Assembly: GCF_000425265.1 (NCBI RefSeq)
Contig: NZ_AUDC01000015.1
Span: 100,218-164,217, forward strand
DNA from: Maridesulfovibrio zosterae DSM 11974
Lineage (GTDB): Bacteria > Desulfobacterota > Desulfovibrionia > Desulfovibrionales > Desulfovibrionaceae
DNA: 64,000 nt
Direction: 5' to 3'
In this document: piece by piece, positions 31,376 through 41,345 of the stretch
Position numbering within the stretch: the first letter of the stretch is position 1
How the letters are laid out: every line of letters starts with the position of its first letter
Program-made: the position numbers and the translations under genes
The notes under the pieces: generated by a model
The model's input: only the letters and a program-made list of their open reading frames with translations
The model's database searches: none
What the model was told of the DNA's origin: nothing

Positions 31376-33181
31376 CTATTCTTCACCAGCCTTTAAGACT
31401 GCCATAAATGCTTCCTGCGGAATTTCCACATTACCCATTTTTTTCATACGCTTCTTACCTTCTTTCTGTTTTTCAAGAAGTTTGCGCTTACGGGTGATGT
31501 CACCGCCATAACATTTGGCTGTAACGTTCTTTCTAAACGGGGCTACTCTTTCCTTCGCAATAATCTTACGACCGATAGCAGCCTGAATAACAATTTCAAA
31601 CATCTGGCGCGGAATAGCTCTCTTAAGCTTTAGTGCGAGAGACCTTCCGAAAGGATATGCTGAATCCTTATGCACAATGGCGGAAAAAGCATCAACAGGA
31701 TCTGTGTTGATAAGGATATCGAGCTTTACCAGATTTGATTCGCGGTAATCAATAATTTCATAATCAAGCGAAGCATACCCTTTGGTATGAGATTTCAGCT
31801 TATCAAAAAAGTCATACATGATTTCCGCAAATGGAACTTCGTAAGTTATAATAACCCTTGAAGAAGTAAGATAACGCATATCCTTTTGGATTCCACGTTT
31901 CTCTTCACAAAGCTTGAGAACTGCACCGACATAATCATTAGGAACATGAATTTCAAGGCGGCAGTAAGGCTCAGCAAGAGCTTCAAGTTCACCGGCATCA
32001 GGCATCTTGCTAGGGTTATCAATCTCTAGAAGTTCACCACTATTAAGCTTGGCCTGATAAACAACAGAGGGCGCAGTTGCAATCAGTTTAGCTTGAAATT
32101 CACGTTCTAGGCGTTCCTGAATAATTTCCATATGCAGCAATCCAAGAAAGCCACACCGAAAACCAAACCCAAGAGCAGTTGAAGTCTCCGGCTCATATGA
32201 AAATGCGGTGTCATTAAGCTGTAATTTCTCTAAAGCACCTTTAAGTGGCTCGTACTCAGAAGGTTCCACTGGATACAGACCACAGAAAACCATTGGCTTT
32301 ACTTCCTGAAATCCCGGAAAAGGCTCTTTAACAGGATCAGCGGCGAGAGTAATTGTATCCCCCACAGGAGCATCATTAAGCTCCTTCATGCTTGCACAAA
32401 GAAAGCCTACCTCTCCAGCAGAAAGAGTTTTAACTTTCTGAGGCTCAGGAGTGTACACACCAAGCGTCGTCACGTCGAATGTACGCTTGGAGGAAAAAAT
32501 CTCAATTTTATCCCCTTTACTGATGGTCCCGTCCAAAATCCTGAAAAGGACAACAACACCCTGATATGAATCATACCATGAGTCAAAAATAAGTGCTTTA
32601 AGCGGTTTATCAGGATCACCTGCAGGAGCAGGAAGATCATTCACAATAGACTCGATAACATCTTCCACATTAAGCCCTGTTTTAGCACTGATCATAAGCG
32701 GTGCAGAGCAATCAAGACCGATCACTTCCTCAATTTCCTGCGCCACAAGATCACAATCCGAGCTGGGCAGATCGACCTTATTAAGAACAGGGATAATCTC
32801 GAGATCGTGATCAAGAGCAAGAAAGACATTAGCCAGAGTCTGCGCTTCCACACCCTGAGTTGAATCAACGACTAGAAGAGCTCCTTCCGACGCAGCCAGA
32901 CTCCGCGAAACTTCATAACTGAAATCCACGTGACCAGGTGTATCGATCAGATTCAAAATATATTCTTCACCGTCTTTAGCCTTGTACGGAATACGTACTG
33001 TCTGGGCTTTAATGGTGATTCCGCGCTCCTGCTCCAGTTCCATTTTATCAAGATATTGATCTTTCTTTTCACGGTCTGAAACCATACCAGTTAATTCAAG
33101 GATGCGGTCCGCAAGAGTGGACTTACCATGGTCGATGTGAGCTATGATGCTGAAATTTCTTATTTTATCTATTTTTGCCAT
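31376..33181 (-). CDS. lepA: Elongation factor 4 (LepA)
   Basis: Ribosome-associated GTPase acting on stalled or initiating ribosomes, 601 residues. The G domain shows [15 protein letters not shown] (G1), DTPGHVDF (G3), NKVDLP (G4), and the C-terminal domain unique to LepA is present ([20 protein letters not shown] basic end). No Shine-Dalgarno sequence is visible; instead a strong hairpin lies 12 bases upstream of the ATG. Confidence 0.98.
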   Translation of the reverse strand: MAKIDKIRNFSIIAHIDHGKSTLADRILELTGMVSDREKKDQYLDKMELEQERGITIKAQTVRIPYKAKDGEEYILNLIDTPGHVDFSYEVSRSLAASEGALLVVDSTQGVEAQTLANVFLALDHDLEIIPVLNKVDLPSSDCDLVAQEIEEVIGLDCSAPLMISAKTGLNVEDVIESIVNDLPAPAGDPDKPLKALIFDSWYDSYQGVVVLFRILDGTISKGDKIEIFSSKRTFDVTTLGVYTPEPQKVKTLSAGEVGFLCASMKELNDAPVGDTITLAADPVKEPFPGFQEVKPMVFCGLYPVEPSEYEPLKGALEKLQLNDTAFSYEPETSTALGFGFRCGFLGLLHMEIIQERLEREFQAKLIATAPSVVYQAKLNSGELLEIDNPSKMPDAGELEALAEPYCRLEIHVPNDYVGAVLKLCEEKRGIQKDMRYLTSSRVIITYEVPFAEIMYDFFDKLKSHTKGYASLDYEIIDYRESNLVKLDILINTDPVDAFSAIVHKDSAYPFGRSLALKLKRAIPRQMFEIVIQAAIGRKIIAKERVAPFRKNVTAKCYGGDITRKRKLLEKQKEGKKRMKKMGNVEIPQEAFMAVLKAGEE

Positions 33182-33745
33182 ATTTAATAATGTCGGCGGT
33201 TATTATTGAACCGCCGGCTATGTGTTATCTCTTTTAAAGAATTTTCTACTCTCGAAAAAGAGGGTAAAGGGATTTCTTATTACGGTATTTGTCAGCAACT
33301 GTCTAATACTGAATTAATCGCCAGACAATACAAAAATGAAGAGAAAAAATACCTTTCAGTAGGACTTTAACTGATGGGTAATCAACAGATTTATATAAAT
33401 GATAAGGCCATGCTCATGCCCTGATACTGGGGTAAAAAAATATATTAATGCAAATTTTGTTGTATAAGACAACTTCAATATTAAAGAGTTATCTACAGCT
33501 TACGTTTTCAACATAATTATGTATTTATGCTGAAAATTTTATTTCAATTTTATTATTAAAAAGATTGATTGACCCATCAAATTATATTATTAAAACAATC
33601 AATGCTTCTATAAATTTTGTAAAACAACACTGTATTCAGAACAGAATTGTTTGCATCTTTAAGTAGTTGTGTAAAGACAACACGAAAACAAACGTGTAAA
33701 TAAAAGCTACTACTTTAGCAGTATATTTCTGAATGTTCTTTGGAA
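33182..33745. other. AT-rich spacer between lepA and a hypothetical gene
   Basis: About 560 bp, strongly A/T-rich, with no plausible gene in any frame. Apart from the lepA leader hairpin at its left end I see nothing definite. It must hold the lepA promoter and the 3' end of the upstream gene. Confidence 0.5.
33194..33216 (-). promoter_or_regulatory. Hairpin in the lepA leader
   Basis: CGGCGGTT (33194-33201) and AACCGCCG (33209-33216) form a perfect 8-bp stem ending 12 bases before the lepA ATG. No ribosome binding site lies between hairpin and start. It could control translation or mark an unusual initiation site. Confidence 0.45.
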
Positions 33746-34165
33746 TCAGACTTTGCCTAACGCGCTACCCGGAAGCGTAGACTCTAGAGCCCCGGATTGT
33801 CGTGAATAAGCGTTAATGGCTCTTGTTCGCATATAACCGGAACTACCGGGATTGAATGTGGCGGAGTCCTCCGAAAGAGCTGTTTGAGTCATCGCCAATT
33901 GCTGATAAATATTTTGTACGTGGCGCTCTTCGCTCTGGGTTCGAGGATATGTTTTTGAACGGAAATCTTGTGAAACTTTTTCAGCTTCAGCCGGCTCAAA
34001 TTCGAGGTCCTTTGCAGTGAACTTAACGCCCAGCTTGCCAATATTAAAACCAAAACTGCTGGTTTTTACACGCGCAGTCATCCTCTTGACTTCTTTTTCA
34101 GTCTGGCCGGACCATTTTTTTGCATTTTCAGCGTATCTGCTAATGCTTTGCGCTGCTACTTTCAT
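33746..34165 (-). CDS. Protein of unknown function
   Basis: A 139-residue soluble protein I do not recognise. It starts MKVAAQSISRYAENAKKWSG and has no signal peptide, membrane helix or cysteine. Composition is polar, with a basic first third, a Glu/Ala-rich stretch (DLEFEPAEAEKVSQDF, about 53-68) and a Ser/Gly-rich C-terminus. GACGGAGTAAGTA precedes the ATG (GGAG seven bases away), so it is probably real. Upstream lies a structured leader or small RNA ending in an intrinsic terminator. Confidence 0.6.
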   Translation of the reverse strand: MKVAAQSISRYAENAKKWSGQTEKEVKRMTARVKTSSFGFNIGKLGVKFTAKDLEFEPAEAEKVSQDFRSKTYPRTQSEERHVQNIYQQLAMTQTALSEDSATFNPGSSGYMRTRAINAYSRQSGALESTLPGSALGKV

Positions 34166-34200
34166 TACTTACTCCGTCAGGAAAACCGATCCACACGCAC

Positions 34201-34303
34201 AAAAAAAGGCTGACTACCTGCATAGGCAATCCGCCGTATCTGCGAGAAACTCGCAATCATCCCTGAGAGATACGTGGGAATTCGACTTCCATCCGTGGAA
34301 GCT
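34201..34303 (-). ncRNA. Structured RNA with terminator: candidate small RNA or attenuating leader
   Basis: Read on the minus strand: a 6-bp hairpin CTTCCA-N4-TGGAAG (34286-34301); a 7-bp outer stem CGTATCT/AGATACG (34268-34274 with 34235-34241) enclosing a small hairpin GCGAG/CTCGC (34242-34254); then an 11-base stem with ten pairs (34208-34218 with 34225-34235) followed by seven T residues. The last stem shares bases with the outer stem, so the two are mutually exclusive at one end. It fits no riboswitch consensus I know. Confidence 0.55.
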
Positions 34304-34443
34304 CATAAAAATAAATATCTGCTAAGATATATTAATATATAATATGTTGAAACAGATTTGGCAAGAGGTACAAAAAGACTAAGTCTTGCTTTCCGGGGGC
34401 CAAAGAATTAACTTCCCCATAAACTTAAGCAGTGTAGGAGATT

Positions 34444-35280
34444 ATGAGCAACAAAATTCTGACTAAAAAGGCACTCATCCCCGGCCAGACAAGCATGCTG
34501 GTCATTGACTGTCCCCAAATTGCCAAAAAGGCTAAACCGGGCAACTTCGTAATTCTGCGCATCCATGAAAAGGGTGAACGCGTCCCCCTCACCATAGCTG
34601 ATACTGACCATGAAGCAGGAACCATCACCATCGTATATCTTGTAGTTGGTAAAAGTTCCGCTCTGCTTGAAACTTTGAATGAAGGCGACATCATTCTTGA
34701 TGTGTGCGGCCCTCTTGGCAAACCAACGCATATTGAAAAATCTGGTACAGTTATCTGTGTCGGCGGTGGTACCGGAATCGCAGCCATGCACCACATAGCT
34801 AAAGGCCATCACAGGGCCGGAAATCATGTTGTCGCTATTGTCGGAGCCCGCAGCAAAGACCTTCTCCTTTTCTGTACAGAGCTAGATTGCTTCTGCCCAG
34901 AACTCCTTATCGCAACTGATGACGGAAGCTCCGGACACAAAGGATTTGTGACTGATGTTCTGCGCGAACGACTTGAGAAAGATAAAAATGTATCAGAAGT
35001 TGTCGCCATCGGGCCTGTACCCATGATGGAAGCGGTCTCTAAGGTAACCAAACCTTTTGGAGTCAAAACAACTGTCAGCCTGAATTCGATCATGGTAGAC
35101 GGTGTTGGGATGTGCGGAGCCTGCCGCTGCAATATCGGCGGGGAAACAAAATTCGCCTGTGTGGACGGCCCTGAATTCGATGGACACAAGGTTGATTTTA
35201 ATGAATTGAGAATGCGCCTTGCCCAGTACAAAGAACAGGAGAATGTTTCTATGGACCTGTTCAGGAGGGATCATGGTTAA
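34444..35280 (+). CDS. nfnA: NADH-dependent ferredoxin:NADP oxidoreductase, small subunit
   Basis: Subunit of the electron-bifurcating NfnAB enzyme (also described as sulfide dehydrogenase beta subunit), 278 residues. It has a ferredoxin-reductase-like FAD domain with ERVPLTIAD (about 39-47), an NAD-binding part with VCVGGGTGIAAM-type Gly motif, and the C-terminal [2Fe-2S] cysteines in GMCGACRCNIGG and FACVDGPEFDGH. TAGGAG precedes the ATG. Overlaps nfnB by eight bases. Confidence 0.93.
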   Translation: MSNKILTKKALIPGQTSMLVIDCPQIAKKAKPGNFVILRIHEKGERVPLTIADTDHEAGTITIVYLVVGKSSALLETLNEGDIILDVCGPLGKPTHIEKSGTVICVGGGTGIAAMHHIAKGHHRAGNHVVAIVGARSKDLLLFCTELDCFCPELLIATDDGSSGHKGFVTDVLRERLEKDKNVSEVVAIGPVPMMEAVSKVTKPFGVKTTVSLNSIMVDGVGMCGACRCNIGGETKFACVDGPEFDGHKVDFNELRMRLAQYKEQENVSMDLFRRDHG

Positions 35281-36688
35281 TAAACAGAACTTCACCCCCA
35301 CACGAACTCCCATGCCGGAACAGCCTGCAAACGTGCGTAATAAAAATTTCAGCGAAGTTGCTCTCGGCTATTCTAAAGAAGAAGCAATGGCAGAAGCAGC
35401 TCGTTGCCTGCAATGTAAAAAGCCTCTCTGTCAGAAAGGTTGTCCTGTTGAAATCGATATTAAAGAATTCATCAAACACCTTGCGGACGGAGATATTCCT
35501 TCTGCCTACCGCACAATCAAAGAAACTAACGCCCTGCCGGCAGTATGTGGGCGAGTTTGTCCGCAGGAAAATCAGTGTGAAGGTTCCTGCATACTCGGCA
35601 AAAAGTATGAGCCGGTCGCTATCGGACGTCTTGAGAGATTTGTTGCCGATACCTTTGACAGTGATTCTGCATGTGAAATGATTACCGGACACACAGCATG
35701 TAGTCTGCCGAATGAGCAGTTTAAGGTTGCGTGCATAGGATCAGGACCTTCCAGCCTGACAGTATCCGGATATCTTGCAGCGCGAGGTGTACCGGTTACA
35801 GTATATGAAGCTCTTCATGAAGTTGGCGGAGTTCTCATATACGGTATACCTGAATTTCGTCTGCCCAAGTCTATAGTTGCACGTGAAGTAGGTGCACTGT
35901 GGTCCAAAGGTGTAACGTTCATGCCCAACTATGTTGGTGGCAAGACCTTAACTGTTCAAGACCTGTTTGATGATGGATTTGATGCAGTATTCATCGGAGT
36001 TGGAGCCGGACTTCCATGGTTCCTTAATATCCCCGGAGAAAACCTCGTTGGCGTATATTCATCAAACGAATACCTGACTCGTATCAACCTTGGCAGGGCT
36101 TATGATTTCCCTAAATTTGACACCCCTGCTCCCAAAGCCCGCAATGTGGCTGTAATCGGCGGTGGTAACGTAGCTATGGACGCTGCCCGAACAGCTTTGC
36201 GTCTGGGTGCAGATAACGTCTACATCACATACCGCCGTACTAAAGAAGAGATGCCTGCCCGCCTTGAAGAGCTGCATCATGCTATAGAAGAAGGCGTACA
36301 GCTTGAACTGTTGACCTCTCCCATTGAAATTAACGGAGATGAAAATTCACATGTTAAATCAATGACTCTTCAGGTGATGGAACTTGGCGAACCGGATGAT
36401 TCAGGTCGCCGCCGTCCGGTACCGGTTAAAGGCAAGACCAAAGAGCTTGAGGTCGACATGGTCATTCTCGCAGTAGGAACAGGCGCAAACCCGGTTCTGC
36501 TTGAGGCAACACCCGGACTTGATCTCAATAAATGGGGCTACATTGTCACCGATGCTGAAACAGGTGAAACGTCTATCCCTAATGTATATGCAGGCGGTGA
36601 TATTGCCGGAGGTTCTGCTACCGTTATTTCTGCCATGGGTGCGGGAAGACGTGCAGCAAAGACCATTGCAGACAAGCTAGGTGTATAA
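35273..36688 (+). CDS. nfnB: NADH-dependent ferredoxin:NADP oxidoreductase, large subunit (GltD-like)
   Basis: Flavin- and Fe/S-containing partner of NfnA, 471 residues. Near the N-terminus two four-Cys clusters are seen: CLQCKKPLCQKGCPV and CGRVCPQENQCEGSC. Then the FAD fold (CIGSGPSSLTVSGYLA) and the NAD(P) fold (AVIGGGNVAMDAARTALRLG) follow. The open frame begins at a TTG at 35219, but AGGAGG four bases before the ATG at 35273 fixes the start. It moves electrons among NADH, NADPH and ferredoxin in anaerobic metabolism. Confidence 0.94.
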   Translation: MVNKQNFTPTRTPMPEQPANVRNKNFSEVALGYSKEEAMAEAARCLQCKKPLCQKGCPVEIDIKEFIKHLADGDIPSAYRTIKETNALPAVCGRVCPQENQCEGSCILGKKYEPVAIGRLERFVADTFDSDSACEMITGHTACSLPNEQFKVACIGSGPSSLTVSGYLAARGVPVTVYEALHEVGGVLIYGIPEFRLPKSIVAREVGALWSKGVTFMPNYVGGKTLTVQDLFDDGFDAVFIGVGAGLPWFLNIPGENLVGVYSSNEYLTRINLGRAYDFPKFDTPAPKARNVAVIGGGNVAMDAARTALRLGADNVYITYRRTKEEMPARLEELHHAIEEGVQLELLTSPIEINGDENSHVKSMTLQVMELGEPDDSGRRRPVPVKGKTKELEVDMVILAVGTGANPVLLEATPGLDLNKWGYIVTDAETGETSIPNVYAGGDIAGGSATVISAMGAGRRAAKTIADKLGV

Positions 36689-36732
36689 CGGACTAGACTC
36701 AGCTAGCATCTTTTAGATCTAAGCTTAAAAAT

Positions 36733-36766
36733 AAAAGGCGAAGTTTTTCAACTTCGCCTTTTTTAA
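36733..36766 (+). terminator. Terminator after nfnAB
   Basis: Arms AAGGCGAAGTT (36735-36745) and AACTTCGCCTT (36750-36760) form an 11-bp stem followed by TTTT on the plus strand. Confidence 0.9.
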
Positions 36767-36824
36767 TTTTTTCAAGTCCAGTTTAACTGGAACATTCATT
36801 CAAAAACACAAAACATCCTTACTC

Positions 36825-37925
36825 TCAATTTTCAATATTAATACGATATATACCGTATTTAGCTTTCGGTTTATCTCCCTCATGTATCCGGGAAGTCGTG
36901 AAATAAAGTTTTCCATCAGGGCCTAGACTGAATGAATCAGGCCAGCTTATTTTTTTGTCTTGAATAACAGTTTCCACTCTCCCTTCAGGGGTGGTTCGCA
37001 AAATGGCATTTTTTTCTAATCCCGAAATATAAATTTTCCCGTCAGGACCAAAGAAAAGTCCATCAGCAGCTCCTGTTTTGCCTACAACTTTTACCCTTGC
37101 AGCGACCTCTTTATCCGCAAGCGAAAAATTACGCAGAACTGACGCAGGCAGACTGTACATAGTGCGCCCGGTCAGAGCCTGATAATAAAGTATATCATTT
37201 GAGGAATCGTAGGCAATGCCATCAGCGTTAACCTCCGGTCTATTTTCACCGAACATCCAAAGACGACCACCAATTGTGAGAATTATATTTTCCGAAGAGG
37301 TAGAAGGATCAGCATCAAGAAACCGATGAGCTTTACCTGTTTCAAGATCTAGAGCAATCAGTGCACCTGCTCCAGAATCAGTCATGTATGCAAACCCGTG
37401 CTTTATATCAATACGAACATCATTCAGATAACTGTTTGAAGGTGCTATTTTGTTATCGAAAAGATAGGTGCGAATAATTGAATTTGTCTTAAGATCAACT
37501 TGAATAAGCTTTGGTCCACTGGGCACAACTCCTTTGAATTGCGGGTTGGCAGGATCTAAAATCCAAAGCCTGTTTTTACTGTCAATAAATACAGCTTGAA
37601 CACAGACCAGATGTTTCTCAGGATCAAGACCTGATTTCCACGTATTAATTAAAACATTCGGATATGGGACAGCTTTACCGGCAATTATTTCTGCAACAGA
37701 TATCGGAACATTATCTGACCAACGCGGATAATTGACAAATAAACGTCCTTCCTTGGATACAGCAAGTCCGGTCCAGTGAGAGTCAGAAAAAGCTATGGCC
37801 TCCAAACCACACTCAGAATCAAGTACTGCCTTTTTGTGAGAACAGCCAGCTAACATACCTGCAACAATAATCAAAAGTGTCCACCAAATTTTCTTTCCAC
37901 ATGTAAACATTCTTTGTTTGTTCAT
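36825..37925 (-). CDS. Lipoprotein of the major-royal-jelly/SMP-30-like beta-propeller type
   Basis: A 366-residue exported protein. The signal peptide ends in the lipobox LAGC (Cys at about 28), so it is anchored in a membrane. The body has repeated beta-propeller strands with DG/DS turns (FIDSKNRLWILDPANPQ, VRIDIKHGFAYMTDSGAGALIALDLETGK, GPDGKIYISGLEKNAIL), resembling yellow/royal-jelly and gluconolactonase-type proteins. Substrate unknown. Isolated gene. Confidence 0.78.
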   Translation of the reverse strand: MNKQRMFTCGKKIWWTLLIIVAGMLAGCSHKKAVLDSECGLEAIAFSDSHWTGLAVSKEGRLFVNYPRWSDNVPISVAEIIAGKAVPYPNVLINTWKSGLDPEKHLVCVQAVFIDSKNRLWILDPANPQFKGVVPSGPKLIQVDLKTNSIIRTYLFDNKIAPSNSYLNDVRIDIKHGFAYMTDSGAGALIALDLETGKAHRFLDADPSTSSENIILTIGGRLWMFGENRPEVNADGIAYDSSNDILYYQALTGRTMYSLPASVLRNFSLADKEVAARVKVVGKTGAADGLFFGPDGKIYISGLEKNAILRTTPEGRVETVIQDKKISWPDSFSLGPDGKLYFTTSRIHEGDKPKAKYGIYRINIEN

Positions 37926-38063
37926 AATGCAATCTCACTGGTAAATGGATATCACAGGTTAAAAAAATACATATTTTTAAAATATAAAATAACTCTCAAC
38001 ATTTTTTTTTACAAGGACTGAAACAACGTAATTGCAAACACCTCGATAACTGCTCAAAAAAAT

Positions 38064-38100
38064 AAAAAAGCCTTTACCTGCGGATGGTAAAAGCTTTTTA
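38064..38100 (-). terminator. Terminator after the cysteine desulfidase gene
   Basis: An interrupted stem (AAAAAGCCTTTACC / GGTAAAAGCTTTTT, 38066-38100). On the minus strand the second arm is followed by a run of T. It ends the minus-strand ridA-transporter-desulfidase unit. Confidence 0.75.
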
Positions 38101-38154
38101 TTGTTAATCCTGATATGGCAAAGGATCAACCGAGGGGTGTGTGGTGTTTAATTT

Positions 38155-39450
38155 TTAAGTAAAGGAAGGAGTAGCTCTTTTATCGGTCATAATTTTTAAA
38201 ATAACTTTATCAGTCTGAGCCATACCCACGGAACCCAGTTCACCTACGTTGCGGATGCAGGCTTCAATATCATCGTCAAGGATTCCATCTTTTCCTGGGA
38301 TGGCAATCCCTTTCATGGCAAGTAATGCAGAGTTAATTGCAGCTTCAACAGCTGAAGCGACTTTAAGAGCGCAAGAAGTCTTAGCTCCATCGCAGATCAT
38401 TCCTGCAATATCGCCAAGAGTATTTTTGATCGTATTTTCAACATCTTTAAGTCCACCGCCAAGCAGCAGAACAATTCCACATCCGGAAGCAGTGGCGGCA
38501 AGACTTGCACCGCACAACGCGGAAAGCTTGCCCAAATGACTTTTCATATGAATAGCGGAAAGGTGACTGAGAATTAAAGCACGTATAAGCTGTTCCTCAG
38601 TTGCATTGCGACGTCTTGCAAAAGCAAGAACTGGCAAAGTTGCAGTAATTCCCTGATTACCACTGCCGGAATTGCTCATTACCGGCATATTGATGCCTTC
38701 CATTCTAGCATCTGATGCAGCAGCGGTCATTTTTATAGCAAATGAAACAATGTCATCAGAGCGAATTCCATCTTCAATATCTTTGGCAATTGACTTACCT
38801 ACCTGTAATCCCCAGTCATAGGACAACCCTTCAACAGCAACAGCTTCATTTAATTCAGCAGCTTCGAGAATAAACTGAAGGTATTCAACCGGAGCCTCTG
38901 TGGCAAATTCATAGATATCTGCCATTGTCATTTTGCAGTCAGAAGATTCCTTATCATTACTTAAAAGCGGAGTAGAAAAAATCTCTTCACCATTTTTTTC
39001 AACCAATGCTATGGCATTGTGAGCTCTGGCAATCACACATCGGGCACTTTCTGTACCGGCATCTACAAAAACTTCAGCATAAAGCAACTCTTCAGTATCA
39101 GCCAGTTCAACACTGAGACGTCCTTCAGCCATAAGCTTCTTGGCTTTTGCTAACTGATCAGCATCAAGATCACGCAACACTTCAAGTGACAGTTCTGATT
39201 TTCCACCAGTCACACCAACAGCTGCTGCGATATCAAGTCCGGTCATTCCTGTACCTGGAACGCCAACGCCCATACCATTTTTAAGAAGATTTCCGCTTAC
39301 AAGAACCTTAACATTTTCAGGTTCCTTCCCAAGAGTCTCAGCCGCTTTGGATGCTGCAAGTGCAATTGCAATAGGCTCTGTACACCCCAGAGCAGGGACG
39401 ACTTCACGCTTAATTATTTTTGCGTATTCAGACCAATTCTGCTTAATCAT
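38155..39450 (-). CDS. cyuA: L-cysteine desulfidase (UPF0597/CyuA family)
   Basis: A 431-residue enzyme of the cysteine desulfidase family (E. coli YhaM/CyuA), which uses a [4Fe-4S] cluster to split cysteine to sulfide, ammonia and pyruvate via 2-aminoacrylate. Cluster cysteines are conserved: GCTEP (C23), TASGCGIVLLLGG and ICDGAKTSCALK near the C-terminus; SNSGSGNQG is also typical. In a sulfate reducer it could support cysteine breakdown. Downstream of a RidA gene and an amino-acid symporter, which supports this role. Confidence 0.9.
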   Translation of the reverse strand: MIKQNWSEYAKIIKREVVPALGCTEPIAIALAASKAAETLGKEPENVKVLVSGNLLKNGMGVGVPGTGMTGLDIAAAVGVTGGKSELSLEVLRDLDADQLAKAKKLMAEGRLSVELADTEELLYAEVFVDAGTESARCVIARAHNAIALVEKNGEEIFSTPLLSNDKESSDCKMTMADIYEFATEAPVEYLQFILEAAELNEAVAVEGLSYDWGLQVGKSIAKDIEDGIRSDDIVSFAIKMTAAASDARMEGINMPVMSNSGSGNQGITATLPVLAFARRRNATEEQLIRALILSHLSAIHMKSHLGKLSALCGASLAATASGCGIVLLLGGGLKDVENTIKNTLGDIAGMICDGAKTSCALKVASAVEAAINSALLAMKGIAIPGKDGILDDDIEACIRNVGELGSVGMAQTDKVILKIMTDKRATPSFT

Positions 39451-39592
39451 TATTATTCCCCTGCATTATCAGCGAGGTCGTATATTTCATTAATTTTATT
39501 AAAAAACTCAACCAAAATTCACATTAGAATGAGAACAAGGATTTACCAATTTTCTGCTGAAATATAAAAACCGTTAAACCCCAAAATATCAC

Positions 39593-39624
39593 CACCCAAG
39601 TGGCATCCGGCTGCCACTTGGGTG
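39593..39624 (-). promoter_or_regulatory. Intercistronic hairpin between transporter and desulfidase
   Basis: CACCCAAGTGGCA (39593-39605) and its exact complement (39612-39624) form a 13-bp perfect stem with a six-base loop and no T tract on either side. It lies 17 bp after the transporter stop and may stabilise or process the upstream message rather than terminate. Confidence 0.5.
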
Positions 39625-39640
39625 ATGTAGAAACAATTAC

Positions 39641-40840
39641 TTAAGCTCTAGCCTTTTCTAATTCACCATTACTATTGAATAAGCCTTCAAGCATAAGTGC
39701 AAGGGCACCGTCACCGGTAACGTTGCATGCAGTACCGAAGCTATCCTGAAGAGCAAATACTGCCATCAGAAGAGCGACCCCGGCAGGATCAAAACCAAGC
39801 ACGCCTACAACAATTCCGAGGGAAGCCATAACAGTTCCGCCGGGGACGCCCGGAGCCCCGATTGCAAAGATACCGAAAAGCAGAATGAAAAGAGCCATTG
39901 TACTCACAGCAGGAAGATGACCATAAAGCATCATAGAAATAGTCATTGCAAAAAATGTCTCAGTCAGAACTGAACCGCAAAGATGAATAGTCGCTCCCAT
40001 GGGAACCATGAATTCAACTGTATCCTTGCAAAGAATTTTGGATTTTCCGGCACATTCAAGAGAAACAGGCAGAGTGGCAGCGCTGGACATAGTACCTACT
40101 GCGGTCAAGTAAGCCGGCGGATAATGCTTAATGACTTCCATAGGATTTTTCTTGGAGATTATTGCTGCAATTGTATACAGCACGGTCAACCATATAAACT
40201 GTCCGGTCAGAACAAGCACAATTACTTCCAGAAATACAGGAAGCTGATGAGTCAGACTGCCTTCGTATGCAAGGCCGGCAAACGTTGCTGCAATGAAGAA
40301 AGGAAGAATAGGAATAATGATACGGGTAACAACCTGCATCATGATTGATTCAAATTCACCAAGAATATTTTCAAAAGTGACTGCCTTAACCCAAATAGTT
40401 GCAATACCTATTATAATTGCAGTCACCAGAGCAGTCATTACAGACATGATTGGAGGAATGTTAAGTTGAAAAACAACCTTAGGAAGTTCGACCAGACCTT
40501 CAACAGAAGTGGCGATAGAAAGATGCGGAATAATTACATATCCGGCAACTGCTGCAAATGTTGCTGCTCCGGCAGCGGAAAGATATGCCAGACAGACTCC
40601 GGCTCCCAGCATTTTATGAGCATTCTGCCCCAGTCTGGTAATTGCAGGAGCAATAAACGCAAGAATTACAAGAGGGACAGTGTAAAAAATAAACTGTCCC
40701 ATTACATATTTTGCAGTGACTACGACTTCCATCACAGCGTCATTTGCCATAAGTCCTATGACAACACCCGCGGCAATACCTACGACCAATTTTAAAATCA
40801 GTCCAAAATCTTTTAATTTTGATTCAGCCGACATGTTCAT
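39641..40840 (-). CDS. Dicarboxylate/amino acid:cation symporter (DAACS family)
   Basis: A 399-residue integral membrane symporter with about eight helices and two re-entrant hairpins. Seen: the serine-rich hairpin GTMSSAATLPVSLECA (about 252-267), PMGATIHLCGSVLTET (family PxGA/NxxG-like), and GAPGVPGGTVMAS. It is closest to the SstT/YveA side of the family by these motifs. The ridA and desulfidase genes around it suggest cysteine or serine as substrate; that is inference. Confidence 0.85.
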   Translation of the reverse strand: MNMSAESKLKDFGLILKLVVGIAAGVVIGLMANDAVMEVVVTAKYVMGQFIFYTVPLVILAFIAPAITRLGQNAHKMLGAGVCLAYLSAAGAATFAAVAGYVIIPHLSIATSVEGLVELPKVVFQLNIPPIMSVMTALVTAIIIGIATIWVKAVTFENILGEFESIMMQVVTRIIIPILPFFIAATFAGLAYEGSLTHQLPVFLEVIVLVLTGQFIWLTVLYTIAAIISKKNPMEVIKHYPPAYLTAVGTMSSAATLPVSLECAGKSKILCKDTVEFMVPMGATIHLCGSVLTETFFAMTISMMLYGHLPAVSTMALFILLFGIFAIGAPGVPGGTVMASLGIVVGVLGFDPAGVALLMAVFALQDSFGTACNVTGDGALALMLEGLFNSNGELEKARA

Positions 40841-40910
40841 TCCTCATAGAAAACCAACTCATCGTCAATTTTCAATTTTTACCAGACAGCAACACTTGCT
40901 CAGGTATTAA

Positions 40911-41288
40911 TTATTTAACCGCGATAACCTCAATTTCAACTAAAGCGCCAAGTGGGAGTTTACCAACTTCGAAACAGCTGCGGGCAGGAAAAGGCTCTGA
41001 GAAATAAGTGGCATAAACTTCATTAATTGCCGGAAAATCTTCAATATTCTGAATATACACAGATGTTTTAACAACATTTTCCATGCTTGTTCCAGCAGCT
41101 TCAAGAACATGCTTCACATTCTCAAGGGACTGTCTGGCTTGCTCAGATGCGGACTCAGGCATTTTTCCTGTTTCTGCATTTATAGGCAGCTGGCCGGATG
41201 TAAAGACCATATTCTCTGTTTCAATTGCATGAGAATAACAACCGATTGCTGCGGGAGCTTTCTCACTGATTACTACTTTTTTCATCAT
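40911..41288 (-). CDS. ridA: RidA-family reactive intermediate deaminase
   Basis: A 125-residue trimeric enzyme that hydrolyses 2-aminoacrylate and related imines. Typical start (KKVVISEKAPAAIGCYSHAI), the GQLP segment, and the catalytic Arg in PARSCFEVGKLP plus the C-terminal GALVEIEVIAVK. GGAG precedes the first of two ATGs. As the first gene before a symporter and a desulfidase that produces 2-aminoacrylate, it is well placed to detoxify the intermediate. Confidence 0.93.
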   Translation of the reverse strand: MMKKVVISEKAPAAIGCYSHAIETENMVFTSGQLPINAETGKMPESASEQARQSLENVKHVLEAAGTSMENVVKTSVYIQNIEDFPAINEVYATYFSEPFPARSCFEVGKLPLGALVEIEVIAVK

Positions 41289-41345
41289 ATTCTCCTTTTT
41301 TTGCTCTTCGTATTTAAATCAAACTTTCACTTTGAAACTGGAGAT

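Noticed and set aside
34408..35313. Minus-strand frames opposite nfnA
   Set aside because: Shadows of nfnA, which has its own ribosome site and family motifs.
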